Source: Sphingopyxis sp. MSC1_008
GTDB lineage: Bacteria > Pseudomonadota > Alphaproteobacteria > Sphingomonadales > Sphingomonadaceae
Length of the DNA: 64,000 bases
Assembly (NCBI RefSeq): GCF_023197165.1
Contig: NZ_JALPRD010000003.1
Coordinates: 124,001-188,000, forward strand
Direction of reading: 5' to 3'
Every line of letters starts with the position of its first letter. Within the stretch, counting starts at the first letter, position 1. A model generated the notes under the pieces. It saw nothing but the letters and a program-made list of their open reading frames with translations, searched no databases and was not told the origin of the DNA. This document shows positions 20,065 through 30,102 of the stretch, one piece after another. The position numbers and the translations under genes were made by a program.

Positions 20065-21420
20065 ATGGATGGAACCTCGCTTGTCGTCGCCCTTGTTGCC
20101 CTAGCCGTTGGCGGCCTGATCGGCTGGCTTTTCGCCGGCCGCCAGTCGGGCGCGCTCACGGCCGAGCGCGACGGGCTTTCGGAGCGGTTCAAGAGCGCGG
20201 TGACCGACCTTGCCGCCGAGGCCGAGGCGCGGAAGGCCGCCGACATCCGGCTTGCCGCGCTGCTCAGCGAGCAGAAAGCGCGCGACGAGGCGCATGACGC
20301 GCAGATTGCGGGGCTGAAGGATGCGCAGGCGGCGCTCACCGCGCAGTTCCGCGAGGTCGGGCAGGTGATGCTCGATGGCGCGCAAAAGGCATTTTTAGAA
20401 CGCGCCGACGCGCGCTTTCGCCAGAGCGAAGAGACGGCGGGGCAGAATCTGAAAGCACTCCTGAATCCGGTCCATGAGCGCTTGCAAAAATATGAGGAAG
20501 CGGTCGGCAAAGTCGAGGCCGAGCGGCGCGACGCGTTCGGCCTGCTCCACGGCCAGATCGCGGCGATGCGCGAGGGCACCGAACGCGTGTCGAGCGAGGC
20601 AGCGAAGCTCGTCAACGCGCTGCGCAATGCCCCCAAGGCGCGCGGGCGCTGGGGCGAGCAGCAGCTCAAGAATGTACTCGAGAGCTGCGGCCTCTCCGAA
20701 CATGCCGATTTCCAGACCGAGGTCAGCGTGAACGATGGCGACGGCGGGCGGCTGCGCCCCGACGTCGTGGTGAAGGTGCCCGGCGGGCAGAGCCTCGTGA
20801 TCGACGCCAAGGTGTCCTTGAACGCCTATCAGGATGCGTTCGGCGCGGTCGACGAGCGCGAGAAGGCGGCGCACCTCGCGGCGCATGCCGCGGCGATGAA
20901 GGCGCACGTCAACACGCTCGGCGCCAAAGCCTATTGGAACCAGTTTCCCGATACCCCCGATTTTGTCGTGATGTTCGTTCCCGGCGAACATTTCCTCGCC
21001 GCCGCGCTCGATCAGGACCATGAGCTTTGGGACTATGCGTTCGAGCGCAAGGTGCTGCTCGCGACCCCGACCAACCTCATCGCGATCGCGCGCACAGTCG
21101 CGGCGGTGTGGCGGCAGGAAAAGCTCGCCAATCAGGCGCGCGAGATCGCGGCGCTGGGGAAAGAGCTTTATGCGCGTATGTCGGTGATGGGCTCGCATAT
21201 CGCGAAAGTGGGGCGTAATCTCGATCAGGCGACGGGGGCGTATAATGCGTTTGTCGGCAGTTTCGAAAGCCAGGTGCTGACGCAGGCGAAGCGTTTCGAG
21301 GCGCTCGATATCGAAACCGGCGACAAGGAAATCCCGGCGCTGCCGGTGGCCGAGCAGGCGGCGCGTCCGCTCGCGAAGTTGGCGGCGGCGCCTGCGGCGG
21401 TCAACGACGCAGGCGAATAA
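20065..21420 (+). CDS. rmuC: DNA recombination protein RmuC
   Basis: The 451-residue protein has an N-terminal membrane segment (about 6-24), a long charged coiled coil (about 30-180) and then the RmuC nuclease-like domain (KARGRWGEQQLKNVLE, PDVVVKVPGG, VIDAKVSL). The family limits inversions at short inverted repeats in E. coli. That role may matter in this chromosome, which is rich in paired-hairpin repeats. Length and order are normal. Confidence 0.93.
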   Translation: MDGTSLVVALVALAVGGLIGWLFAGRQSGALTAERDGLSERFKSAVTDLAAEAEARKAADIRLAALLSEQKARDEAHDAQIAGLKDAQAALTAQFREVGQVMLDGAQKAFLERADARFRQSEETAGQNLKALLNPVHERLQKYEEAVGKVEAERRDAFGLLHGQIAAMREGTERVSSEAAKLVNALRNAPKARGRWGEQQLKNVLESCGLSEHADFQTEVSVNDGDGGRLRPDVVVKVPGGQSLVIDAKVSLNAYQDAFGAVDEREKAAHLAAHAAAMKAHVNTLGAKAYWNQFPDTPDFVVMFVPGEHFLAAALDQDHELWDYAFERKVLLATPTNLIAIARTVAAVWRQEKLANQAREIAALGKELYARMSVMGSHIAKVGRNLDQATGAYNAFVGSFESQVLTQAKRFEALDIETGDKEIPALPVAEQAARPLAKLAAAPAAVNDAGE

Positions 21421-21432
21421 AGAGATAATAAA

Positions 21433-21511
21433 CGTCGCCCCTGCGAAGGCAGGGGCCGCTATCGGTGTAGCGCATGGTTGCCTGCGGCCCCCTGCCTTCG
21501 CAGGGGCGACG
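21433..21511. repeat. Paired-hairpin intergenic repeat (CGTCGCCCC type)
   Basis: CCCCTGC-GAAG-GCAGGGG and CCCCTGC-CTTC-GCAGGGG hairpins are bounded by CGTCG and CGACG. The core CTATCGGTGTAGCGCATGG is the near reverse complement of the core in the copy at 34181-34258. It separates the convergent rmuC and META-domain genes. Confidence 0.88.
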
Positions 21512-21515
21512 CGTT

Positions 21516-22208
21516 CTAGATCGACCGCCGTAGTACCACTGTTTTACCGCCTTCGCCCGTCAGGATCAGCGTGCCGTCGTCGGCGAAGGTCAAGCTGACC
21601 GGCGAAGCCATCAGCGTGAAGAAGGTCTGTTCCAGCTCCATGCCCGGACACGCCATTTCGGTCGCCATCAGCGGTCCGGCCTTGAGCGTCCCGCCATCGA
21701 CCGCATAAGTTCCCGAAAAGCGGTTGCAGCCCGCGCTGCCGCTGAGCCGGTTGCCGTTGAATTGCAGCGCCGTCGGCCGGTCCGCCGCAACGGGCACGCC
21801 GCCGATCGACACGAAGCTCCAGTTGGTGCCTGCAAGCTCGGTCGGCGGCAGGATCTTGCCGCCGCACCCTTGCAAGGTCTTGCCGTCGGCGACGACGCGG
21901 ACGCTATCGGAATAGCGGCGGTCGCTCATCCCGTCGCTGCATGGCGCTTGCTGGACGACGACCGACAGGCGGTCGGTGGTGTAGGTTCGCCCGTTTGTCG
22001 ACAGCTTCGCGCCGGGGTTCGGCACCATGATCTTGGTCTCGCCATAGTCGCCGTCATAATTGAGCCGCGATGGCGTAATCTCGAGCGTCCAGCCGGGCTC
22101 GGTGCCGAGCGCCATATAGGCGGCGGGCTGGTCGCCGGGGCCTTGCGGCGGCGTTTCGGCGGCGGGCGCGCAGGCGGCGAGCGCGAGAAGGGGCGCGTAT
22201 CGGATCAT
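21516..22208 (-). CDS. META-domain lipoprotein
   Basis: The 230-residue lipoprotein has a lipobox ending LAAC near residue 13. A first domain (TEPGWTLEI...) resembles COG3650-type proteins. A C-terminal META domain (LAGTNWSFVSIGGVPV, LSGSAGCNRFSGTY) follows, the HslJ-like fold linked to envelope stress and motility in other bacteria. ATG 22208 is preceded by AGGAGACG. The longer frame to 22316 runs through an intergenic repeat and is rejected. Confidence 0.85.
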   Translation of the reverse strand: MIRYAPLLALAACAPAAETPPQGPGDQPAAYMALGTEPGWTLEITPSRLNYDGDYGETKIMVPNPGAKLSTNGRTYTTDRLSVVVQQAPCSDGMSDRRYSDSVRVVADGKTLQGCGGKILPPTELAGTNWSFVSIGGVPVAADRPTALQFNGNRLSGSAGCNRFSGTYAVDGGTLKAGPLMATEMACPGMELEQTFFTLMASPVSLTFADDGTLILTGEGGKTVVLRRSI

Positions 22209-22225
22209 GGGACGTCTCCTAATCT

Positions 22226-22329
22226 CGTCATGCTGAACTTGTTTCAGCATCCATGGCCTGCGTTTCTCATCCCGCGCGGTGCCGAGGGGAAGGACGGGCG
22301 ATGGACCCTGAAACAAGTTCAGGGTGACG
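22226..22329. repeat. Paired-hairpin intergenic repeat (GTCATGC type)
   Basis: TGCTGAA-CTTG-TTTCAGCA and CCTGAAA-CAAG-TTCAGG arms are bounded by CGTCA and TGACG. Compared with 9175-9247, the stem bases differ in pairs while the CTTG/CAAG loops stay. Confidence 0.85.
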
Positions 22330-22385
22330 AAGCTACTATGGATGACCCCAGTAAGCGAAAGCCAATTTCGCGATCCTGAACGCGG

Positions 22386-23198
22386 CTACCGCCGCCGCTG
22401 GTTCAGCACCTCATACGCCATTACCGCGGTCGCGACGGCGGCGTTGAGGCTGTCGGCCTTGCCCATCATCGGCATCTTGACGCGGACATCGGCGGCGTCG
22501 GCATATTCGGGCGGCATGCCCTGTGATTCATTGCCGGTGAGGATGAAGGTCGGTGCTGTATAGCGCACCGCCTGATAATCCTGCGTATCGTCGCCAAGCC
22601 ACGTCGCGACGAGCTGGCCCGGGCCTTGGCGGAGCCAGGGAAGAAACTCGTCCCAGCGTGCGACCACCAGCTTCTGCGTGAAGATCGCGCCCATGCTCGC
22701 ACGCACCGCCTCGACCGCATAGGGATCGGTCGATTCGTCCAAGAGGATCAGCCCGCCCGCGCCGACCGCATCGCCGGTGCGCAGCATCGTGCCGAGATTG
22801 CCCGGATCGCGCAGCCGCTCGGCGACGAGCCAGATCGGCGCGGCGTCGCGGTCGAGATCGGCGAGCGTCGTGTTGGGCTCGGCATAGATGCCGACGACGG
22901 TCTGCGGATTGTCCTTGCCCGACAATTTCGAAAGGATCGCGCCCGTCGTATCGATCACCTCGCCGCCCGCCGCCAGCGTATCGGCGACCAGCGCCGCGGC
23001 GAGCGGGTGCGCGTCGCCCTCGGGCCCGAGAAACAGCCACTGCGGCAGGATGCGCGCCTCGCGCGCCTCGGTCGCGATGCGCAGCCCTTCGGCAAGGAAC
23101 AGCCCCTCGGCACGGCGGTGGCGCTTTTCGCGCAGCAACCGCATCCGCTTCACCAGCGGGTTCGACAGGCTCTCGATGGCGGAACGGCGACCGGTCAT
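22386..23198 (-). CDS. TrmH/SpoU-family RNA methyltransferase
   Basis: The 270-residue SPOUT-class enzyme has an N-terminal substrate-binding domain (SNPLVKRMRLLREKRHRR) and knot motifs: RLRDPGNLGTMLRT (about 128-141), FILTGNESQGM and MPMMGKADSLNAAVA. It transfers methyl from S-adenosylmethionine to a ribose 2'-OH in rRNA or tRNA; the target cannot be told from sequence. It follows the HPr gene after four bases, at the end of the phosphotransferase operon. Confidence 0.92.
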   Translation of the reverse strand: MTGRRSAIESLSNPLVKRMRLLREKRHRRAEGLFLAEGLRIATEAREARILPQWLFLGPEGDAHPLAAALVADTLAAGGEVIDTTGAILSKLSGKDNPQTVVGIYAEPNTTLADLDRDAAPIWLVAERLRDPGNLGTMLRTGDAVGAGGLILLDESTDPYAVEAVRASMGAIFTQKLVVARWDEFLPWLRQGPGQLVATWLGDDTQDYQAVRYTAPTFILTGNESQGMPPEYADAADVRVKMPMMGKADSLNAAVATAVMAYEVLNQRRR

Positions 23199-23202
23199 CC
23201 GG

Positions 23203-23481
23203 TCAATCCTCGCCGAAGCTGTCCTTGACCAGCCCGACGAGCTTCAGCAGCGCCGCGTCGGCGCCGTCGCCCTTGGTGTGGATCGTGATCGAATCGCCCT
23301 TTGCGGCGCCGAGCATCATCAATCCCATGATCGAGGTGCCGTTGACGCGCGATCCGCCCTTTTCGACTTCGACCGACACGCTTTCGGGCAGGCGGCTGAC
23401 GAAGGTCACGAACTTCGCGCTCGCACGCGCGTGCAGGCCGCGCTGGTTGGTGATTTCGACCGTCTCGGAATTTTCGTTCAA
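23203..23481 (-). CDS. ptsH: HPr phosphocarrier protein
   Basis: The 92-residue HPr has the phospho-accepting histidine H17 in RGLHARASAKF and the regulatory serine S50 in NGTSIMGLMML. It carries phosphate from enzyme I to EIIA and can be serine-phosphorylated by HprK. No ATG fits the N-terminus. The best start is TTG at 23481, overlapping the EIIA stop (TTGA) with GGGAG about 8 bases upstream, so HPr synthesis appears coupled to EIIA. Confidence 0.93.
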   Translation of the reverse strand: MNENSETVEITNQRGLHARASAKFVTFVSRLPESVSVEVEKGGSRVNGTSIMGLMMLGAAKGDSITIHTKGDGADAALLKLVGLVKDSFGED

Positions 23482-23906
23482 GGGCCTACTCCCAGCATTT
23501 CCGATGCGACCGAGATATATTTCTGGCCGGCTTCTTTCGCCGCGATCACCGCGGCGCGCAGTTCCATCGTCTTGCGCGCGCTTTCGAGGCGGATCAGCAT
23601 CGGCAGGTTCACCCCGGCGATCACTTCGGTGCGTCCCGACTCGAGCAGGCTGATCGCGAGGTTCGAGGGTGTGCCGCCGAACAGGTCGGTCAGCATCACG
23701 ACGCCGCGGCCCTCGTCGACCTTGCGAATCGCGTCGGCGATTTCCTTGCGGCGCATTTCCATATTGTCGTTGGGGCCGATGCACACGGTCGCGATCGCCC
23801 GCTGCGGCCCGACGACATGCTCCATCGCACGCACCATTTCCTCGGCAAGGCGGCCGTGCGTGACGAGCACCATTCCCAGAAGCGGCAGAGCCTTATCGTT
23901 CGCCAT
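23478..23906 (-). CDS. PTS system mannose-family EIIA component
   Basis: The 142-residue protein matches the mannose-type EIIA fold, with active histidine H17 in LVTHGRLAEEM and the family segment TDLFGGTPSNLA at about 73-84. No EIIB, EIIC or EIID gene is present, so it is a regulatory rather than a transport EIIA. In alphaproteobacteria such proteins end the PTS-Ntr-type phosphorelay. It lies between rapZ and ptsH. Confidence 0.93.
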   Translation of the reverse strand: MANDKALPLLGMVLVTHGRLAEEMVRAMEHVVGPQRAIATVCIGPNDNMEMRRKEIADAIRKVDEGRGVVMLTDLFGGTPSNLAISLLESGRTEVIAGVNLPMLIRLESARKTMELRAAVIAAKEAGQKYISVASEMLGVGP

Positions 23907-23920
23907 GCAGTCGTCGACCC

Positions 23921-24859
23921 TTATGTTTTACCGCCGGGCGCGGAAGCCGCGGGCGGGGGCCTGCCCTCAAGCCCATCTTGCGGGGCAGAGTCAAGATTGC
24001 GGTGGGTCAGCGTTGGCTCATATCCGGATTCGCGTAGCGTTTGGGCAACACGGTTCGCGACATGGACCGACCGGTGGCGGCCGCCGGTGCAACCAAAAGC
24101 AACGGTGACATAGCTTTTGCCCTCGGCGCGGTAGCGCGGCAGCAAGGTCAGGATCAGTCTCTCGATCTGCGCGACGCTGTCCTCATAGGCGGGGTCGGCG
24201 ATGACATAGGCGGCGACGTCGGCGTCGAGCCCGGTGCCGGGCTTGAGCTTCGGGTCCCAGTGCGGGTTGCGCAGATAGCGCATGTCGAAGACGAGGTCGG
24301 CGTTGCGCGGCAGCCCGCGCGCGAAGCCAAAGCTCAGGACGTTGAGTACGGGTTCGCCGTCCCCCGCGTCGCCGAAACGCTGGCGGATTTCCTGCTGCAA
24401 ATCGTTGCTGCTGTAATTCGTCGTGTCGACGACATGCTCGGCCCAGCGGCGGAGCGGCTCCATCATCTCGCGCTCGCGCGCGATGCCGTCGGCGGCGGGG
24501 CGGTCCTCGGCCATCGGATGGCGGCGGCGCGTTTCGGAAAAGCGGCGCTCGAGCTCGGCGCCCGCGCAGTCGAGGAACAACGTCTGGATGTCGCGCCCGC
24601 CGTCTTCGCGCAGTTCCTTGATCCGGCGGACGAGCAGCGCGGGGCGGAACCCCCGGCTGCGGCTATCGATGCCGATCGCGAGCGGGCGCCCGGCCTCGCT
24701 GTGCTTCACCGGCGCGTCGATCAGCGTTTCGAGCAGCGCGAGCGGCAGATTGTCGACAACCTCCCAGCCAAGGTCCTCGAGCACCTTGAGCACGGTCGAT
24801 TTGCCTGCGCCCGACAGGCCGGTAACGAGCAACAGGCGCGATTCGGCGGCCGAATTCAT
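23921..24859 (-). CDS. rapZ: RNase adapter protein RapZ / nucleotide-binding protein
   Basis: The 312-residue protein has an N-terminal P-loop GLSGAGKST (14-22). Its C-terminal domain contains FGFARGLPRNADLVFDMRYLRNP (about 178-200) and GCTGGRHRSVHVA. In E. coli RapZ steers RNase E to GlmZ RNA and senses glucosamine-6-phosphate. Here its place between hprK and EIIA suggests a link to PTS signalling. It starts 10 bases after the HprK stop. Confidence 0.95.
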   Translation of the reverse strand: MNSAAESRLLLVTGLSGAGKSTVLKVLEDLGWEVVDNLPLALLETLIDAPVKHSEAGRPLAIGIDSRSRGFRPALLVRRIKELREDGGRDIQTLFLDCAGAELERRFSETRRRHPMAEDRPAADGIAREREMMEPLRRWAEHVVDTTNYSSNDLQQEIRQRFGDAGDGEPVLNVLSFGFARGLPRNADLVFDMRYLRNPHWDPKLKPGTGLDADVAAYVIADPAYEDSVAQIERLILTLLPRYRAEGKSYVTVAFGCTGGRHRSVHVANRVAQTLRESGYEPTLTHRNLDSAPQDGLEGRPPPAASAPGGKT

Positions 24860-24869
24860 CGCGGATGCA

Positions 24870-25316
24870 TCATGCGCCGGGCGCCAGCCGTTCGAGTGCG
24901 AGCAGGATCTTGATAGGCGCCGACGCCTCGAACGCCGACAGCAGCAGCGCGGGGAGCGGGTGGCCCGCGACGGTTTCGACCTGGTTGATCGCGGGCATGC
25001 GGTCGTAGCGGTCGGTCAGGCGCACCGCGAGCGCGAGCGGGACGGGCGCCGTCCACGCGCGTTCGATGATCCCGATTCCGCGTACTTCCAGCTTGCCCGC
25101 CAGGTTTTCGGGCGGGCGGCACCACAGGCGGTCGCGTTCGAACCAGATGTCGCAGCGATCGTCGGCGACCAACTTGGCGCCGCGATCGATCAGCCGCAGC
25201 GCGAGGTCCGATTTGCCCTGTCCCGAATTGCCGAGGATCAGCACGCCGCCATTGCCCGCCGCGACGCAGCTGGCATGGATATTGGCGATATCGGTTCTGG
25301 TCCGGCTCGGAAGCAT
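24870..25316 (-). CDS. hprK: Short HPr kinase/phosphorylase
   Basis: The 148-residue protein contains only the C-terminal kinase domain of HprK, with P-loop GNSGQGKSD (29-37), VADDR and the EVRGIGI signature. The N-terminal domain of Gram-positive HprK is absent, as usual in alphaproteobacteria. It would phosphorylate HPr on the serine seen in the neighbouring ptsH. It sits between chvG and rapZ. Confidence 0.92.
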   Translation of the reverse strand: MLPSRTRTDIANIHASCVAAGNGGVLILGNSGQGKSDLALRLIDRGAKLVADDRCDIWFERDRLWCRPPENLAGKLEVRGIGIIERAWTAPVPLALAVRLTDRYDRMPAINQVETVAGHPLPALLLSAFEASAPIKILLALERLAPGA

Positions 25317-25384
25317 GGCGCAAGGCTTACCGACGACGATGCGGTGCCGCAAGGCGATAGAAGGAACGTCGCGAGGGGCGACGA

Positions 25385-27007
25385 TTATGTTGTTTCCTGC
25401 CCGCCTTCGCGCGCGGGAAGGGTGATGAGCAGGCTGGCGCCGGGCTTGGCGTCGTCGCGATCCTTCGCGCTGATCGTCCCGCTGTGCCCCTCGACGATCG
25501 TCCGCGCGATCGCGAGGCCCAGCCCGCTGTGGCGGCCAAAGGCTTCGCCGGCGGGGCGTTCGCTGTGAAAACGGCGGAAAATGGCGTCGCGCTGCGCGGG
25601 ATCGATCCCGGGGCCGTCGTCGTCGACCTTCACATGCACCTCTTCGCCGAGGCGCGTTGCCGAGACGCACACGAGGCCGGCTTCGGGCGAGAAGCTGATC
25701 GCATTGTCGATGACATTGTCGATCGCGCGCTCGAGCCGGTGGCCGTCGCCCATCACCACCGTCGTGCCTTTGCGCGGCCGCGCAAAGGCGACGCGCGGCT
25801 GCGGCACATTCGCGTCGACGCGCGCCGCGCGCGCCGCGAGCATCGATTCGATCATGATGCCGACGTCGATCGGTTCGAACAGCGTGCGCGACAGTTGCGC
25901 GTCGACGCGGCTTGCCTCGCTGATGTCGCTCACCAGCCGGTCGAGCCGGCGCACGTCCTCGTCTGCTATGCTGAGCAATTGCGCGCGCTGCTCGTCGCTT
26001 TTGACGCGCCCCAGTCCCTCGATCGCCGAGCGGACCGAGGCGATCGGATTCTTGAGTTCGTGCGTCACGTCGGCGGCAAAATGCTCGCCCGCATCGATGC
26101 GCTCACGAAGGGCTTGCGTCATGTCGGACAGCGCGCGCGCGAGCGTCCCGATCTCGTCGCGGCGGCTCGGCAGGCGCGGCACGACGACTTCGCGCGCGCG
26201 ACCGAGCCGGACGCGCACCGCGGCGCGCGCGAGGCGGCGGAGCGGGCGGACGATCGTGCGCGCGAGGAACAGCGAGAGGAGGACCGAGGCGAGCAATACC
26301 ATGAAGACCACGACCGCGATGCGGAAACGCTCGGCGCGCACGGTGCGCGTGATGTCGCGCGCGTTGAGCGTCATCAGCACCGTCTGCGGCGTCTCGAGAT
26401 CGACGACGCGCGCGGCGCTGAGCAGCGGGGTGCGTTCGGGGGCGAAGCGGAAGCGGCTCGCGGCGAGGCCGCCGGTCTGCGCCTCGACGACTTCGGGCCA
26501 CGACTGCGCCCGGTCGATGCGGGGTTCCTCAAAATCGGGATAGGTCGGCGCGCCGACGACCCAGTCGATGCCGCGGTCCATCGCGCGCGCGGCATCGCGC
26601 TTCCATGGCTGAAGGTCGGGATCGCGCAGCGTATAGGTCGCCGGCCCGGTTTCGAAACTGTCGGAGATGCGCCGGCCGTCGGGCGCGTAGAAGCGCAGCC
26701 GCGATTCGGTCGCCGCCGCGAACTCCTCGATCAGCCGCGTCCGCTCGCCCGGGCGCGCCGCCTCGAGCGCGCTGTCGAGCATCGCGAGCTGGTCCTTCAT
26801 CACCTCGATCCGCGTATCGACCAGGCGGCTGCGATAGGTGTCGAGATAATAGAAGCCGCCCGCGAGCAGCGCGATCGCGAGGATGTTCACCGCGAGGATG
26901 CGCGTCGTCAGCGACCAGCGCGCCGACCAGACGAGCGGCGACTCTTCCTGTTCGGCAATGCTGCCGTCGGGCTTTTGCCCGTCGGTTTTCCGGGCGTCAG
27001 CTTTCAT
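25385..27007 (-). CDS. chvG: ChvG-type sensor histidine kinase
   Basis: The 540-residue kinase has membrane segments at about 34-54 and 228-250 that enclose a periplasmic sensor domain. A HAMP region ([12 protein letters not shown]) follows, then the H-box histidine H316 in [12 protein letters not shown] and ATP-binding N, G1 and G2 boxes ([27 protein letters not shown]). ChvG homologues sense acid or envelope conditions and phosphorylate ChvI. The start at 27007 overlaps the ChvI gene by 11 bases; ATG 27031 is possible. The gene name rests on domain layout and locus context. Confidence 0.9.
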   Translation of the reverse strand: MKADARKTDGQKPDGSIAEQEESPLVWSARWSLTTRILAVNILAIALLAGGFYYLDTYRSRLVDTRIEVMKDQLAMLDSALEAARPGERTRLIEEFAAATESRLRFYAPDGRRISDSFETGPATYTLRDPDLQPWKRDAARAMDRGIDWVVGAPTYPDFEEPRIDRAQSWPEVVEAQTGGLAASRFRFAPERTPLLSAARVVDLETPQTVLMTLNARDITRTVRAERFRIAVVVFMVLLASVLLSLFLARTIVRPLRRLARAAVRVRLGRAREVVVPRLPSRRDEIGTLARALSDMTQALRERIDAGEHFAADVTHELKNPIASVRSAIEGLGRVKSDEQRAQLLSIADEDVRRLDRLVSDISEASRVDAQLSRTLFEPIDVGIMIESMLAARAARVDANVPQPRVAFARPRKGTTVVMGDGHRLERAIDNVIDNAISFSPEAGLVCVSATRLGEEVHVKVDDDGPGIDPAQRDAIFRRFHSERPAGEAFGRHSGLGLAIARTIVEGHSGTISAKDRDDAKPGASLLITLPAREGGQETT

Positions 27008-27707
27008 CGGCAAAGCGATATCCCGCACCATAGAGGGTGGCGATCGCGTCGAATTCGGGATCGACCTCGCGGAACTTGCGGCGCAGGCGCTTGATGTGGC
27101 TGTCGATCGTGCGGTCATCGATATAGACGTCGTCCTGATAGGCGGCGTCCATCAACTGGTTGCGGCTGCGCACGATGCCGGGGCGGCTGGCCAGCGTTTC
27201 GAGGATCAGGAATTCGGTGACCGTCAGCGTGACGTCTTTGCCGTCCCATGCGACCTTGTGGCGCGCCGGGTCCATGCTCAGCCGGCCGCGAGTGATCGGT
27301 TCGGCGACGGGCTCGTCGCCCTCTTCGGACGCGCTTTTGTTGAGCTCGACGCGGCGCAAGATGGCGCGAATGCGCGCTATCACCAACCGCTGGGAAAAGG
27401 GCTTGGCGATATAATCGTCGGCGCCCATCGCGAGCCCCAGCGCCTCGTCGATCTCGTCGTCCTTGCTGGTGAGGAAGATGACCGGGAGCTGGCTCTTTTC
27501 GCGCAAGCGGCGCAGCAGTTCGAGCCCGTCCATGCGCGGCATCTTGACGTCGAACACCGCAAGGTCGGGCGGATTGTCGATGAGCGGTTTCAGCGCGGCT
27601 TCGCCGTCCGAATAGACACGCGTCACGAAACCCTCGGCCTGCAGCGCGATGGAAAGGGATTGCAGAATGTTGCGGTCGTCGTCGACCAGCGCGATAGTTG
27701 CCGTCAT
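26997..27707 (-). CDS. chvI: ChvI-type response regulator
   Basis: The 236-residue OmpR-family regulator has acidic residues D10/D11, the phospho-acceptor D53 in [15 protein letters not shown] and K positions in FLTSKDD and YIAKPF, and a C-terminal winged helix (about 135-236). It is the first gene of the chvI-chvG-hprK-rapZ-EIIA-HPr block and diverges from pckA. ChvI activates pckA in Agrobacterium, so the divergent region probably holds its binding site. ATG 27707 has GGAAAGAG upstream. Confidence 0.92.
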   Translation of the reverse strand: MTATIALVDDDRNILQSLSIALQAEGFVTRVYSDGEAALKPLIDNPPDLAVFDVKMPRMDGLELLRRLREKSQLPVIFLTSKDDEIDEALGLAMGADDYIAKPFSQRLVIARIRAILRRVELNKSASEEGDEPVAEPITRGRLSMDPARHKVAWDGKDVTLTVTEFLILETLASRPGIVRSRNQLMDAAYQDDVYIDDRTIDSHIKRLRRKFREVDPEFDAIATLYGAGYRFADES

Positions 27708-27938
27708 GCTCTTTCCGTTGGGCGGGCCCGGTAAAGCGATTAGCCTATCCGGGGCGTAGCGACAACAGCGCGCATGGTCACCGGTTTCCCGCTTTGCGCG
27801 TTCGTCGCAAGCGCCGCGCGGCCCCGCTTTAATCTTTTGACCTCCCCCGCCAAGCGAGCTAACGCGGCCGGGATTTCGGAATCGGCGGTCACGTCGGCAC
27901 CCATGCAAATGCGGGCCAACCCATTAGTGCGCTAAGCA

Positions 27939-27954
27939 TTGCATAGGTATGCAA
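27939..27954. promoter_or_regulatory. Palindrome upstream of pckA (possible operator)
   Basis: TTGCATA and TATGCAA flank GG, forming a perfect 7-bp inverted repeat 32 bases upstream of the pckA start. A half-site-like ATGCAA lies near 27903. It could be an operator for ChvI or another carbon regulator; inference only. Confidence 0.5.
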
Positions 27955-27986
27955 CGACGCCGCCGGACAAGGAAAGGCGAAGGCAG

Positions 27987-29588
<1,602 letters not shown>

Positions 29589-29601
29589 TTGACCCGGACC
29601 T

Positions 29602-29627
29602 CTTCCGGGTGCTCAATCACCCGGAAG
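29602..29627 (+). promoter_or_regulatory. Hairpin covering the ribosome site of the next gene
   Basis: CTTCCGGGTG and CACCCGGAAG form a perfect 10-bp stem with loop CTCAAT, 13 bases after the pckA stop. The 3' arm runs into GGAAGGA, the only ribosome site for the ATG at 29638. It may act as a pckA end hairpin, a translational gate, or both. No T-run follows. Confidence 0.6.
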
Positions 29628-29637
29628 GACCGGACCC

Positions 29638-30102
29638 ATGACCACCGAATATAAGCCGCGCCTGTTTGAGCGCGATTCCGACATTCGCGCGCTCGGCGAG
29701 GGGCTGCTCGCGCGCGCCTTGCCGCGCGAGGCGTGGACGCACGAGGCGCATCTCGGCGCGTGCCTCTGGCTGCTGACCGAACGCCCCGATATCGATATCG
29801 ATGCCGAGATCGGCGGCATCATCCGCCGCTTCAACGAGAGCGTCGGGGGCGTGAACGACGATCACGGCGGCTATCATGACAGCATTACCCGCGCCTATGT
29901 CGCGGGCGTGCGGCTGTTCCTCACGGAAACCAGAGAGACCGCACTCGCGGCGCGCGTAAACGCGCTGCTGCTGTCAGACATCGGCCGCCGCGACTGGCCG
30001 CTGCGCTTCTACAGCCGCGAGCTGCTTTTCTCGGTCCCGGCGCGACGCGCCTTCGTCGAACCCGATCTCGCGCCCCTGCCTGACGGCTTCAGAAGGACCT
30101 AA
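29638..30102 (+). CDS. Conserved-looking hypothetical protein
   Basis: The 154-residue soluble protein is rich in helices and contains THEAHLGACLW (about 35-45) and GGYHDSITRAYV (about 80-91). The paired histidines suggest a metal or small-ligand site. I do not recognise a named family. The GGAAGGA ribosome site lies inside a strong hairpin. Its last four bases overlap the convergent DUF2268 gene. Confidence 0.7.
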   Translation: MTTEYKPRLFERDSDIRALGEGLLARALPREAWTHEAHLGACLWLLTERPDIDIDAEIGGIIRRFNESVGGVNDDHGGYHDSITRAYVAGVRLFLTETRETALAARVNALLLSDIGRRDWPLRFYSRELLFSVPARRAFVEPDLAPLPDGFRRT

